DNA of 6,137 bases from Candidatus Lambdaproteobacteria bacterium. Lineage in GTDB: Bacteria > SAR324 > NAC60-12. Shown one piece after another: positions 1 through 5,211 of the stretch; positions within the stretch are counted from its first letter, which is position 1; the number at the start of each line of letters is the position of its first letter. Made by a program: the position numbers and the translations under genes. The stretch is from positions 1-6,137 of the forward strand of contig DTUH01000306.1 in assembly GCA_012964265.1 (NCBI GenBank), given 5' to 3'. The notes under the pieces were generated by a model. That model was not told where the DNA came from. It did not search any database and was given only the letters and a program-made list of their open reading frames with translations.

Positions 1-212
1 TCACCCAACCGCTTTTCCATTTCCACCTGAAATTTAATTTTGCGTTTAAAACCATCCTCTCCTTCAGGCGCATTTCGAACAAGTAGATCAATGTCTCCAC
101 CACGCAAAGTGTCATCCGTCCTTGATCCAAACAACCACACTTCTGCGTCCGACCCGTAACTCACTGTGAGTGCGGTTTTGATGGCTTGTACTTGTTTTTC
201 ATTGAGGCGCAT
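1..212 (-). CDS. Minimal nucleotidyltransferase (MntA/KNTase-like), 3' end outside window
   Basis: The first 70 codons of a small nucleotidyltransferase of the DNA polymerase beta superfamily are present; the gene continues past the left edge. The translation has the diagnostic active site: GSR at residues 29-31, then GGDIDLLV at 38-45, with D40 and D42 as the metal-binding aspartate pair. Family members are about 100-140 residues and are often the MntA part of HEPN/MNT toxin-antitoxin pairs, where MntA AMPylates and silences a HEPN RNase; others are resistance-type nucleotidyltransferases. Whether a HEPN gene follows cannot be seen here. I chose ATG at 212 because it gives the usual short lead (MRLNEKQVQAIK) before the catalytic core; no strong Shine-Dalgarno sequence precedes it. 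A stem-loop at 258-287 separates it from the gene upstream. The nucleotidyltransferase fold is secure; the toxin-antitoxin role is inference. Confidence 0.85.
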   Translation of the reverse strand, partial: MRLNEKQVQAIKTALTVSYGSDAEVWLFGSRTDDTLRGGDIDLLVRNAPEGEDGFKRKIKFQVEMEKRLG

Positions 213-250
213 CGATTTTGTTTAGTATTTGATTATTGTTGATGGAATCG

Positions 251-287
251 AAAAAAGTTGTCATTCCCGCGAAAGCGGGAATGACAA
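251..287 (-). terminator. Perfect hairpin followed by T-run; REP-like palindrome, probable intrinsic terminator
   Basis: Bases 258-270 and 275-287 form a perfect 13-bp inverted repeat around a GAAA loop on the plus strand (core ATTCCCGC ... GCGGGAAT). Read on the minus strand, the stem is followed after one base by six T residues (256-251), the arrangement of a rho-independent terminator for the gene ending at 484. On the plus strand a T-run at 299-304 lies about 11 bases past the stem, so termination there would be weaker. The core resembles widespread intergenic palindromes of the ATTCCC...GGGAAT type (for example dRS3 in Neisseria), so it may also be one copy of a dispersed repeat. The repeat identity is inference; the hairpin is directly visible. 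Confidence 0.7.
258..287. repeat. 13-bp perfect inverted repeat, GAAA loop (REP-like)
   Basis: This is the palindromic element itself, listed separately because it may be a dispersed genomic repeat as well as a terminator. The two arms match at all 13 positions and the next pair out (257/288) fails. Only one copy is in this window, so dispersion cannot be shown here. Confidence 0.55.
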
Positions 288-483
288 ACAAGTGTGTCTT
301 TTTTACTTTTTGCGAGTTCATCATTGTTAACAGAATAGTAGAGCCAAATCATTTTCAGCATCAGTCATCAAATAAGGGCATTTTAACACATTTTCCCTAA
401 TACTCCAATAATAGTAAAACCGTACATTTTAAAAAGGGAGCGCTTCGTATAAAATATTTTAGCATTGTGTACGCTGAAAATGT

Positions 484-1083
484 TCATTTACAGATATGTT
501 GTGTTACAGAACCATCTGGATGAACTTCAATAATTGGGCTGTTCAACTTAAACACATTAGAATTTTCGTTATAAAATTCCATTTTACTTTGACAAAAATC
601 TAAATCAACTAACGCCATGTCTGTTGTTAAGTCATTATTTTCTACAGCCTTAAAACCCGAGTCAATTTGGATTCCACCTATGTTTGTTAATAAATATCGA
701 GGGTGTAAATGAGGTGTTGTCTGGTTCGAAACAACTTTTTTCTTCCATGAAAACAACTTTATAGATATATTATTTGTACTGTAATTTTCGAAGATTTTAT
801 TATTTTTTATCAAAAAACTTAATTGTGACATAGATGGTCTCAAGCGAAATTCATTGAAATGTATTTCACAATAAACAGTCGTTTTTCTCGGTAGAGTCAT
901 TTCATCAACACAAGCATTTAGTGTTTCCATATATTGTGCATTCTCTACATCAAAATATGGATCAACAAATAAGAATTTTTTTGCGGATTTTAATAGCGCT
1001 TCCGCTGCGGAGTTGGCGATTTTCGTCCCGCGTTTCATGAATATCAAGCAAGCGGGCAAACAAGAGATAAGTAATCTGCTCAA
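484..1083 (-). pseudogene. PLD-like (HKD-variant) protein, 5'-truncated, fused out of frame to hsdM remnant
   Basis: The open frame encodes 199 residues, but only those from about residue 21 onward (about 484-1022) look native. Residues 1-20 are the hsdM remnant read in the wrong frame. The native part starts with an alanine-rich helix (SAAEALLKSAKK), then strand FLFVDPYFD (37-45), as seen in phospholipase D-like domains. Further on is HLHPRYLLTNIGGIQ (125-139), which matches the HxKx4D pattern as H127-x-R129-x4-N134. Arg in place of Lys is, as I recall it, common in a family of uncharacterised proteins with HNRYLLTD-like motifs; Asn in place of the final Asp is a further departure. Those proteins are longer, with an extra N-terminal half, so the 5' part of the gene is missing. 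Base composition is clearly more AT-rich than the hsdM piece. No promoter or ribosome site of its own is visible; any expression would come from upstream. The family call is from remembered motif resemblance and is moderately sure; the truncation is well supported. Confidence 0.6.
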
Positions 1084-1168
1084 TTACGGTCAGCGGATTT
1101 GTGATGCCGCCCGTCCAGAATTCCTGTCAAAGCGCGTCAATGCGCTGTTTGAGTTCTCCTGTGATCAC
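1019..1168 (-). pseudogene. hsdM: hsdM remnant: N-terminus of type I DNA methyltransferase, nonsense-mutated and truncated
   Basis: Translated from GTG at 1168, the frame reads MITGELKQRIDAL, then a TGA stop (1129-1127, codon 14), then QEFWTGGITNPLTVIEQ and ITYLLFARLLDIHETRDEN. This is the conserved N-terminal helical domain (HsdM_N) of the modification subunit of type I R-M systems, where the stop position is normally Trp (LWQEFWTGG). About 50 of the usual roughly 500 codons remain. The AdoMet-binding and catalytic NPPF regions are missing, so no methyltransferase can be made. Homology ends near 1019 and an unrelated gene follows in another frame. The GTG start is supported by AAGGAG at 1178-1173, four bases upstream, and by its GTGA overlap (1168-1165) with the antitoxin stop. 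The family assignment rests on the strongly conserved WTGGITNPLTVIEQI block. Confidence 0.88.
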
Positions 1169-1422
1169 AATTCTCCTTCAACATATTGGTGTATGAGTCC
1201 GGAAATGAGCGTTTGATAAGGGATTCCCATTTCCATTGCTTTTTTTTGAATCCCCTGAAAATCATGTTCATATAAGCGTAAGGTAACACGGCGATCTTTG
1301 CGAAAAGTATTTTCCGCTGCAGCCTTAATCGCTTTCAGTTCTGCAATGGTTGGACTCTCCAAAGCAAGTTCGTTTTTTTCCAGGGCTTTCAAAATACCTG
1401 ATTCTTCTTTATTGAATTCCAT
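1165..1422 (-). CDS. brnA: BrnA-like ribbon-helix-helix antitoxin
   Basis: This 85-residue protein pairs with the BrnT-like toxin encoded just upstream. The C-terminal half fits a ribbon-helix-helix DNA-binding domain of the BrnA/CopG type (COG5304-like): strand RRVTLRLY (44-51), helix EHDFQGIQKKAMEMG (52-66), turn and second helix IPYQTLISGLIHQYV (67-81). The N-terminal half, acidic then alanine/lysine-rich, is the likely toxin-binding part. In characterised BrnTA pairs the antitoxin neutralises the RNase toxin and represses the shared promoter. ATG at 1422 lies within the last 14 bases of the toxin gene and has a GGAAG ribosome site a few bases ahead, so the pair is co-translated. Its TGA stop overlaps the GTG of hsdM by four bases. 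Some annotators would call it simply a CopG-family antitoxin; the fold is secure and the BrnA name a little less so. Confidence 0.85.
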   Translation of the reverse strand: MEFNKEESGILKALEKNELALESPTIAELKAIKAAAENTFRKDRRVTLRLYEHDFQGIQKKAMEMGIPYQTLISGLIHQYVEGEL

Positions 1423-1699
1423 TTTCTTCCTGCTCCATATTGAATAATTTAGTAGCTTTTCTGCTGGGAATAATTGTTTTTAGAAAAATTGTTTTATCCC
1501 CCAAAACATGAGGAACAATGTATACATAATTCTCAATCACGACAAAATATAGTCTTTGTCCGGGAAACTTGACTTGATCCGGATGGTCTGTTGTTTTCCA
1601 GACATCTCCTTGCGATAAATGAAAGATTACTTTCTCAAATGAGATATTTCTTTCCTTTTTCAAGGTTTCATTTTTAGCTGGATTCCACTCAAATTTCAT
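1409..1699 (-). CDS. brnT: BrnT-like RelE-fold ribonuclease toxin
   Basis: This 96-residue protein has the BrnT layout: N-terminal FEWNPAKNETLKKERNISFE (3-22), a middle block PGQRLYFVV (46-54) and a C-terminal basic block IIPSRKATKLF (76-86), matching the family's ISARKA signature. Characterised BrnT proteins are RelE-like RNases that arrest translation and are held by BrnA. Gene order is toxin first and antitoxin second, as in brnTA, with a 14-base overlap. The start is uncertain: ATG at 1714 adds MYNIK, but family members normally begin at the MKFEW-like Met (1699). A candidate -10 hexamer at 1711-1706 overlaps the upstream ATG and would put transcription start at about 1699, implying a leaderless mRNA. 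Neither ATG has a good Shine-Dalgarno sequence. The sequence looks intact, unlike the R-M genes on both sides. It differs from classic BrnT in the middle region, so a related subfamily is possible. Confidence 0.83.
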   Translation of the reverse strand: MKFEWNPAKNETLKKERNISFEKVIFHLSQGDVWKTTDHPDQVKFPGQRLYFVVIENYVYIVPHVLGDKTIFLKTIIPSRKATKLFNMEQEENGIQ

Positions 1700-1705
1700 T
1701 TTAAT

Positions 1706-1734
1706 ATTGTACATCTATTGCATGTACAAAACAA
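1706..1734 (-). promoter_or_regulatory. Candidate promoter of the toxin-antitoxin(-hsdM) unit
   Basis: Read on the minus strand, TTGTTT (1734-1729) and TACAAT (1711-1706) are separated by exactly 17 bases. The -10 matches the sigma-70 consensus at five of six positions; the -35 matches at three (TTG). The predicted start point, near 1699, coincides with the second ATG of the toxin gene. The inverted repeat at 1707-1729 fills the spacer and the -10, as expected for a site where a bound repressor blocks RNA polymerase. Confidence 0.5.
1707..1729. promoter_or_regulatory. Perfect 8-7-8 inverted repeat, probable antitoxin operator
   Basis: The arms at 1707-1714 (TTGTACAT) and 1722-1729 (ATGTACAA) are exact reverse complements around a 7-base spacer, with arm centres 15 bases apart. 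The site lies immediately upstream of the toxin gene and overlaps the candidate -10. Ribbon-helix-helix antitoxins bind inverted or tandem repeats at their own promoters, and BrnA is known to autorepress brnTA, so this is the natural operator candidate. The repeat is seen directly; the binding role is inference. Confidence 0.65.
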
Positions 1735-1798
1735 GTGCTGTTTCAGTTCAGTCTGCATATAAGACAAAACGTTTAAAAGATTAAAACTTACACCCTGT

Positions 1799-1817
1799 TA
1801 ATCCAGCTAAAGGATTA
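1799..1817 (-). terminator. Weak stem-loop after hsdR, possible terminator
   Basis: Arms 1799-1804 and 1812-1817 (TAATCC/GGATTA) can form a 6-bp stem with a 7-base loop, 14 bases beyond the hsdR stop. On the minus strand a T-rich stretch follows only after about ten bases, so it is not a classic intrinsic terminator. It may attenuate read-through from hsdR into the toxin-antitoxin unit, which has its own promoter. The rest of the gap from 1735 to 1830 shows nothing else. Confidence 0.25.
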
Positions 1818-1830
1818 TGGGTTAAGGTTG

Positions 1831-2691
1831 TCAAATACCGGGGGGTTCAAAAGGTAAAATTGACTGAATCAACTCCTCAATTTTCAACTCACCGAAAATA
1901 CCATCGAGGCCTTCTGAATCAAGCACAGTGAACGGTTGCTCATACAGTTTGTCAATAGTGATTGAACCATGTTGTGCAAGATGACTTTTGACCAAGCCAA
2001 GAAAGCGCGTTTGTTTGGCGGTCAAATCCGGACGCTTAAGCACAAATTCCGCAAAATGTCTGGAAATTGTTCTTGGATCCATGCCGACAATGGAACGGAT
2101 TGAAAAAACTAATTCCTCAACCGTCTTGCCGTTAAAAAATTCTTTGAGTACATCCTGACTGACATTTGAACTTTGCACCAAAACCAGGGAAGTCAAACGC
2201 TCAATATCAGCTTCCGTTACCGGTTGTCCGGACCAGATTTTTTGTAAGGTCGGATCAGTTTCTAAAAGCTGCTTCAATTCCTTTTCAACTGCTTGCTCGT
2301 AAATCTTTTGATCGACAGCGGAAAAACTGGAATGGCGTCGAAAATATTGTTCCTGTTCCTGAACCTCAGTAATATCCACTTCTCTCGGCTGAGTATACTG
2401 CCTGGACGGTACATTACGATGATGAATAATTTGCCGTAAAGGTTCCCTGACTGATTCCAAATCTTCAACTGAAACATTCTGCCAGAACTCCTCTGTCTGT
2501 ACCCTTTTAATAATCTCTATTTTTTCCCGCACCTGACTAAGATTTATCGATAACTGTCCCAGCCAATCGAGTAGTTTAATTTTGAGGTCGTTGATATTAC
2601 CGCCACCTTGAAGCAGGGTTGTTTGCATTTTTGCAAACAGCAGATCCAAACTGTATGCTTCGTAAAATCCACGAATATCACGCCACTGCAT
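1831..2691 (-). CDS. hsdR segment 3: C-terminal HsdM/HsdS-docking domain (EcoEI_R_C, 286 aa)
   Basis: The segment beginning at MQWRDIRG and ending EPPGI is the EcoEI_R_C-type C-terminal region, which in type I enzymes mediates assembly with the methyltransferase core. Recognisable blocks are MQWRDIRGFYEAYSLDLLFA (1-20), LSINLSQVREK (47-57), LTSLVLVQSS and PDLTAKQTRFLGLV. Homology actually begins 16 codons upstream of the ATG at 2691, right after the TAG at 2742, with FAPTTVVTLRDEIGPL in the same frame. The start codon is therefore only the first ATG after the nonsense codon and not a designed start; the bases ahead of it show no convincing ribosome site. With hsdM truncated and no hsdS nearby, the domain has no partner encoded in this window. 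Confidence 0.78.
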   Translation of the reverse strand: MQWRDIRGFYEAYSLDLLFAKMQTTLLQGGGNINDLKIKLLDWLGQLSINLSQVREKIEIIKRVQTEEFWQNVSVEDLESVREPLRQIIHHRNVPSRQYTQPREVDITEVQEQEQYFRRHSSFSAVDQKIYEQAVEKELKQLLETDPTLQKIWSGQPVTEADIERLTSLVLVQSSNVSQDVLKEFFNGKTVEELVFSIRSIVGMDPRTISRHFAEFVLKRPDLTAKQTRFLGLVKSHLAQHGSITIDKLYEQPFTVLDSEGLDGIFGELKIEELIQSILPFEPPGI

Positions 2692-2739
2692 TAGTGGTCC
2701 AATTTCATCACGCAGTGTAACAACGGTGGTTGGTGCAAA

Positions 2740-4332
2740 CTAATTGAGTGCTGCTTTGTCGGAAAATGTTTGAATAGTCCGCCAATGATCCCTTACTTGA
2801 ATGGATGGCAGGTTAGTCAGTGCTTTAATATCTGCATGGAGCAAATCGATAGCCAGATCAAAAGCAACTGTATGCTGTTTTTCCAGTGCCGTTTCTGCCA
2901 GAATCAAGCGTGACTCAAAAACCTGTTCCATCAAAGAAACTTTGCGTGACGGTTCGGCTGGTGTGTAGTCGGAATCAAAACGTTCAAAATTACCCCAGTG
3001 GTCAAAAATCCGGAAGACTCTTTTATGCTCTCCGGGGCCGAACAGGTTTTCACACAAACGAGTTCCACGACCTATCATTTGCTGGAACTTTACCGGTGAT
3101 TTAATCGGTTTGGCAAAATCGAGGTTGAGAATTTCAGGAATGTCAATGCCTGTATCCAGCATATCTACGGAAATGGCAATTGTCAGTTCATCATTGTGTC
3201 CCTGCCCCTTGAAGTCGTCAATCAACTGCTCTGCACGTGGGTCGTAATTATCAATAACCTGACAAAATTTTCCTCCATATTGAGGATACATTTCGTCAAA
3301 GAGTTTCATCAACAGAACTGCATGAATATGATTGCGTGCGAAAATAATGGTTTTGCCGAGAGTTTGCCCGGATTCGTCACGCAAACCGTTTTCCATCAGG
3401 TTTCTAATAATGGCACGATTGGTGTCGCGATTATAAATGAACTTATCAATTTCTTCCGATGAATAATCGTAATTAGCAGGATCTTCACCCTGATCCTCAA
3501 GTTCCTGAATCTGTTCCGGAGTAAGAACATCCAGACGGATACCTTCCCGCAAAAATTCAGTTGTGTGTTCAAACACTTCATAAGGATTCAGATAGCCGTC
3601 TCTCACTGCCTCTTCCAATCCGTAAAAAGCGGTCGGCACACCATTTTCACAATTAAAAATCCTGAATGTGTTGCTGGTAATGTGTTCTTTTGGTGTGGCC
3701 GTCAAGCCTATCTGCAAGCAGTCAAAATAAGCAAAAATATCACTGTAAACATTGTAGATGCTCCGATGTGATTCATCCGCAATAATAAGATCAAAAAAAC
3801 CGACATCAAAGGACTGATAGATGGGTTTTATTGCCGGATAAGTTGCCAGGAAAATGCGCTCGCTGGGATTTTTTTCGATACGTGAATTGACAATCCTGAT
3901 GGGTTCAGAAAGAAAATCACTAAAAGCATTTTTTGCCTGTTTGCGTAATTCCTTGCGATCGCAAAGAAAAAGCACCCGTTTAGCCCAACCGGCTCGAATC
4001 AGCAGTTCGACGATGGCAATTGCCACCCTGGTTTTTCCTGTTCCGGTTGCATGAACGATGAGTGCTTTGCGGTGTGAGTCTGAAAAACGTTCGGATACCG
4101 CTCGCACTGCTTCAATCTGGTAAAACCGTCGATCCTTGAGAATTTTTTCACTGGCCTCAAGCGTATTCAGTTCCTTCTTCTGACGTCGTTGAAACAGCAA
4201 ATACTCCAAACTGTCTTTAGAGTAGAAACCATAAATTTTTCTGGGTGGATAATTTTGAGCATCATCCCAAATCCAGATCTCATAACCGTTGGTGTAGAAA
4301 ATAACAGGCCGCTGTCCATATTTGCTCTCCAA
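2740..4332 (-). CDS. hsdR segment 2: SF2 helicase/translocase motor (about 530 aa)
   Basis: This open segment between the two stops carries the complete motor. Residue numbers below count from the TTG at 4332. GQRPVIFYTNGYEIWIWDD links nuclease to motor. RRFYQIEAV (68-76) is the Q-motif-like start; ATGTGKT (95-101) is Walker A (motif I); DESH (186-189) is motif II; LTATP (210-214) is motif III; SVDMLDTGIDIPE (388-400) is motif V; QMIGRGTRL (418-426) is motif VI with both arginines. All key residues are intact, so decay is recent or the segment is still under constraint. No Shine-Dalgarno precedes the TTG at 4332, and it lies only 15 bases past the first stop, so reinitiation would be inefficient. 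It ends at TAG (codon 824 of the full frame). Confidence 0.8.
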   Translation of the reverse strand: MESKYGQRPVIFYTNGYEIWIWDDAQNYPPRKIYGFYSKDSLEYLLFQRRQKKELNTLEASEKILKDRRFYQIEAVRAVSERFSDSHRKALIVHATGTGKTRVAIAIVELLIRAGWAKRVLFLCDRKELRKQAKNAFSDFLSEPIRIVNSRIEKNPSERIFLATYPAIKPIYQSFDVGFFDLIIADESHRSIYNVYSDIFAYFDCLQIGLTATPKEHITSNTFRIFNCENGVPTAFYGLEEAVRDGYLNPYEVFEHTTEFLREGIRLDVLTPEQIQELEDQGEDPANYDYSSEEIDKFIYNRDTNRAIIRNLMENGLRDESGQTLGKTIIFARNHIHAVLLMKLFDEMYPQYGGKFCQVIDNYDPRAEQLIDDFKGQGHNDELTIAISVDMLDTGIDIPEILNLDFAKPIKSPVKFQQMIGRGTRLCENLFGPGEHKRVFRIFDHWGNFERFDSDYTPAEPSRKVSLMEQVFESRLILAETALEKQHTVAFDLAIDLLHADIKALTNLPSIQVRDHWRTIQTFSDKAALN

Positions 4333-4347
4333 ACCGTCTGCATAGAG

Positions 4348-5211
4348 TTATGCTTGTTGATGACCTGTTTCAACAATTTTGCCGGTTTTTTTAGCTTCAA
4401 TAACTGCCAGCGGTTTTCCGTCATCATCCCAAAGCACATAATCGGCATAACCTGTTTCTGTCGCAGTCGGCTGTTTGGGTACTTCGATTTCTTTGCCGAC
4501 TTCTTCCGTACTCACTTCTCCTTTGCCAACTTTCCAGCCAACTTCCGCCAAAGCGGTATCGATTAATCTTGATCTGGTTTCAGCTTCACTGAAATTTAAC
4601 TGATTTACACTTTCTTGCGTTGAAAATGCCAGTTTTTTACGTTCTTCAAGTTTTAGTTCAGCAACTGCCGCAGATTTTCTTGTTTCTTCAAGTTCCTCAA
4701 GAAGCAGTCTCATTTTTGATTCCTGAACAGCCAACTGCTCCAGAACCTTTTTCTTTTCCCTTTTCAGTTCTTCTTTGCTTTTTCCAGCAGGATTTTCGAG
4801 AGGTGCTTTAAAATCCGGAATGTTTTTTGGATCACCCAGGCCGGAGTGGACATAAATCCAGCGTGATAGATCAAAGGCTTCTGAAAGAAGTTTCAGTGCA
4901 GTCTCAGAATTAACCCGTTCTCCATGGACACCTTTGTTGCCTTGAATACGTATCAGATGAAGTTTATTTAAAATTACCTTTGGAGTGACCTCTTTGAAGA
5001 CTTCATTTTCTAAATGGTCCAATTGAGAAGCACGGTTGAGTAGCGGCAAGCCCAAATCCCGATATATGTCCTTGGTCAGGTTTTCGGCAAAGGTGCGGAG
5101 TTTGAGCAGAGCACTCGCAGGATCATTATAGACATAAGATTCTGCAAATCCACCTAGTTCTGCCAGTTCAGGCCACTTGCTGCGAAGTAATTCAAAATTG
5201 ATGGAATTCAT
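4348..5211 (-). CDS. hsdR segment 1: DUF4145, coiled coil and nuclease core (287 aa)
   Basis: Residues about 20-125 are a DUF4145-like helical domain, common at the N-terminus of this HsdR type, with the block IRIQGNKGVHGERVNSETAL. Residues about 142-210 are highly charged heptad-like sequence (KEELKREKKKVLEQL...), a coiled coil. Residues about 212-287 form the HSDR_N nuclease: TRSRLIDTALAEVGW, then GYADYVLW with D257, then VIEAKK with E272 and K274 as the PD-(D/E)XK catalytic residues. The reading ends GHQQA at TAA. The motif Q286-x3-Y290, needed for the nuclease in type I HsdR proteins such as EcoR124I, is cut in two by the stop, which occupies its third position. The peptide has the catalytic triad but lacks the Tyr and any translocase, so independent activity is unlikely. 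Confidence 0.8.
   Translation of the reverse strand: MNSINFELLRSKWPELAELGGFAESYVYNDPASALLKLRTFAENLTKDIYRDLGLPLLNRASQLDHLENEVFKEVTPKVILNKLHLIRIQGNKGVHGERVNSETALKLLSEAFDLSRWIYVHSGLGDPKNIPDFKAPLENPAGKSKEELKREKKKVLEQLAVQESKMRLLLEELEETRKSAAVAELKLEERKKLAFSTQESVNQLNFSEAETRSRLIDTALAEVGWKVGKGEVSTEEVGKEIEVPKQPTATETGYADYVLWDDDGKPLAVIEAKKTGKIVETGHQQA

Larger units (their letters stand above)
213..483. other. Non-coding gap between nucleotidyltransferase and PLD-like remnant
   Basis: This 271-base AT-rich stretch has no credible gene on either strand. Its only clear structure is the perfect stem-loop at 258-287. The part from 290 to 483 holds scattered A/T runs and no promoter I would defend. No tRNA, small RNA or insertion-sequence end was recognised. 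Confidence 0.6.
1831..5211 (-). pseudogene. hsdR: hsdR: type I restriction endonuclease subunit, two in-frame stops
   Basis: The continuous frame of 1,126 codons between ATG 5211 and TGA 1833-1831 encodes a full-length EcoEI/EcoKI-type HsdR, the ATP-driven translocation and cleavage subunit. It is interrupted by TAA at codon 288 (4350-4348) and TAG at codon 824 (2742-2740). Frame and homology continue unbroken across both stops (GHQQA-stop-LYADGLE; AALN-stop-FAPTTVV), so these are point nonsense changes and not frameshifts. AAA to TAA at the first, where relatives usually have Lys, and AAG to TAG at the second would each be one substitution. Domain order is DUF4145, coiled coil, PD-(D/E)XK nuclease, SF2 helicase, EcoEI_R_C. 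The start overlaps the regulator stop by ATGA, with GAGG about seven bases upstream. Full-length protein is not expected without read-through. The three open segments are described separately. Confidence 0.9.

Noticed and set aside
350..482. 10-base inverted repeat CATTTTCAGC (350-359) and GCTGAAAATG (473-482)
   Set aside because: The arms are 113 bases apart, AT-rich and imperfectly flanked; with no mobile gene between them this is compatible with chance.
1013..1216. 67-residue plus-strand frame over the antitoxin end and hsdM remnant
   Set aside because: It is antisense to a clear HsdM N-terminus and the antitoxin C-terminus, with no ribosome site and no recognisable protein.
2166..3771. 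Several plus-strand frames of 60-90 codons across hsdR
   Set aside because: They are antisense shadows of hsdR; the minus frame carries all the conserved helicase and C-terminal motifs.
1127..4350. Stop-codon reassignment as an explanation for the in-frame stops
   Set aside because: All three stop codons occur as interruptions, and the intact neighbours use TAA (toxin) and TGA (antitoxin, regulator, hsdR end) as real stops.
4189..4566. 125-residue plus-strand frame rich in Phe/Ile/Cys
   Set aside because: It is antisense to the nuclease/helicase junction of hsdR, its composition is typical of a reverse-strand artefact, and it has no ribosome site.
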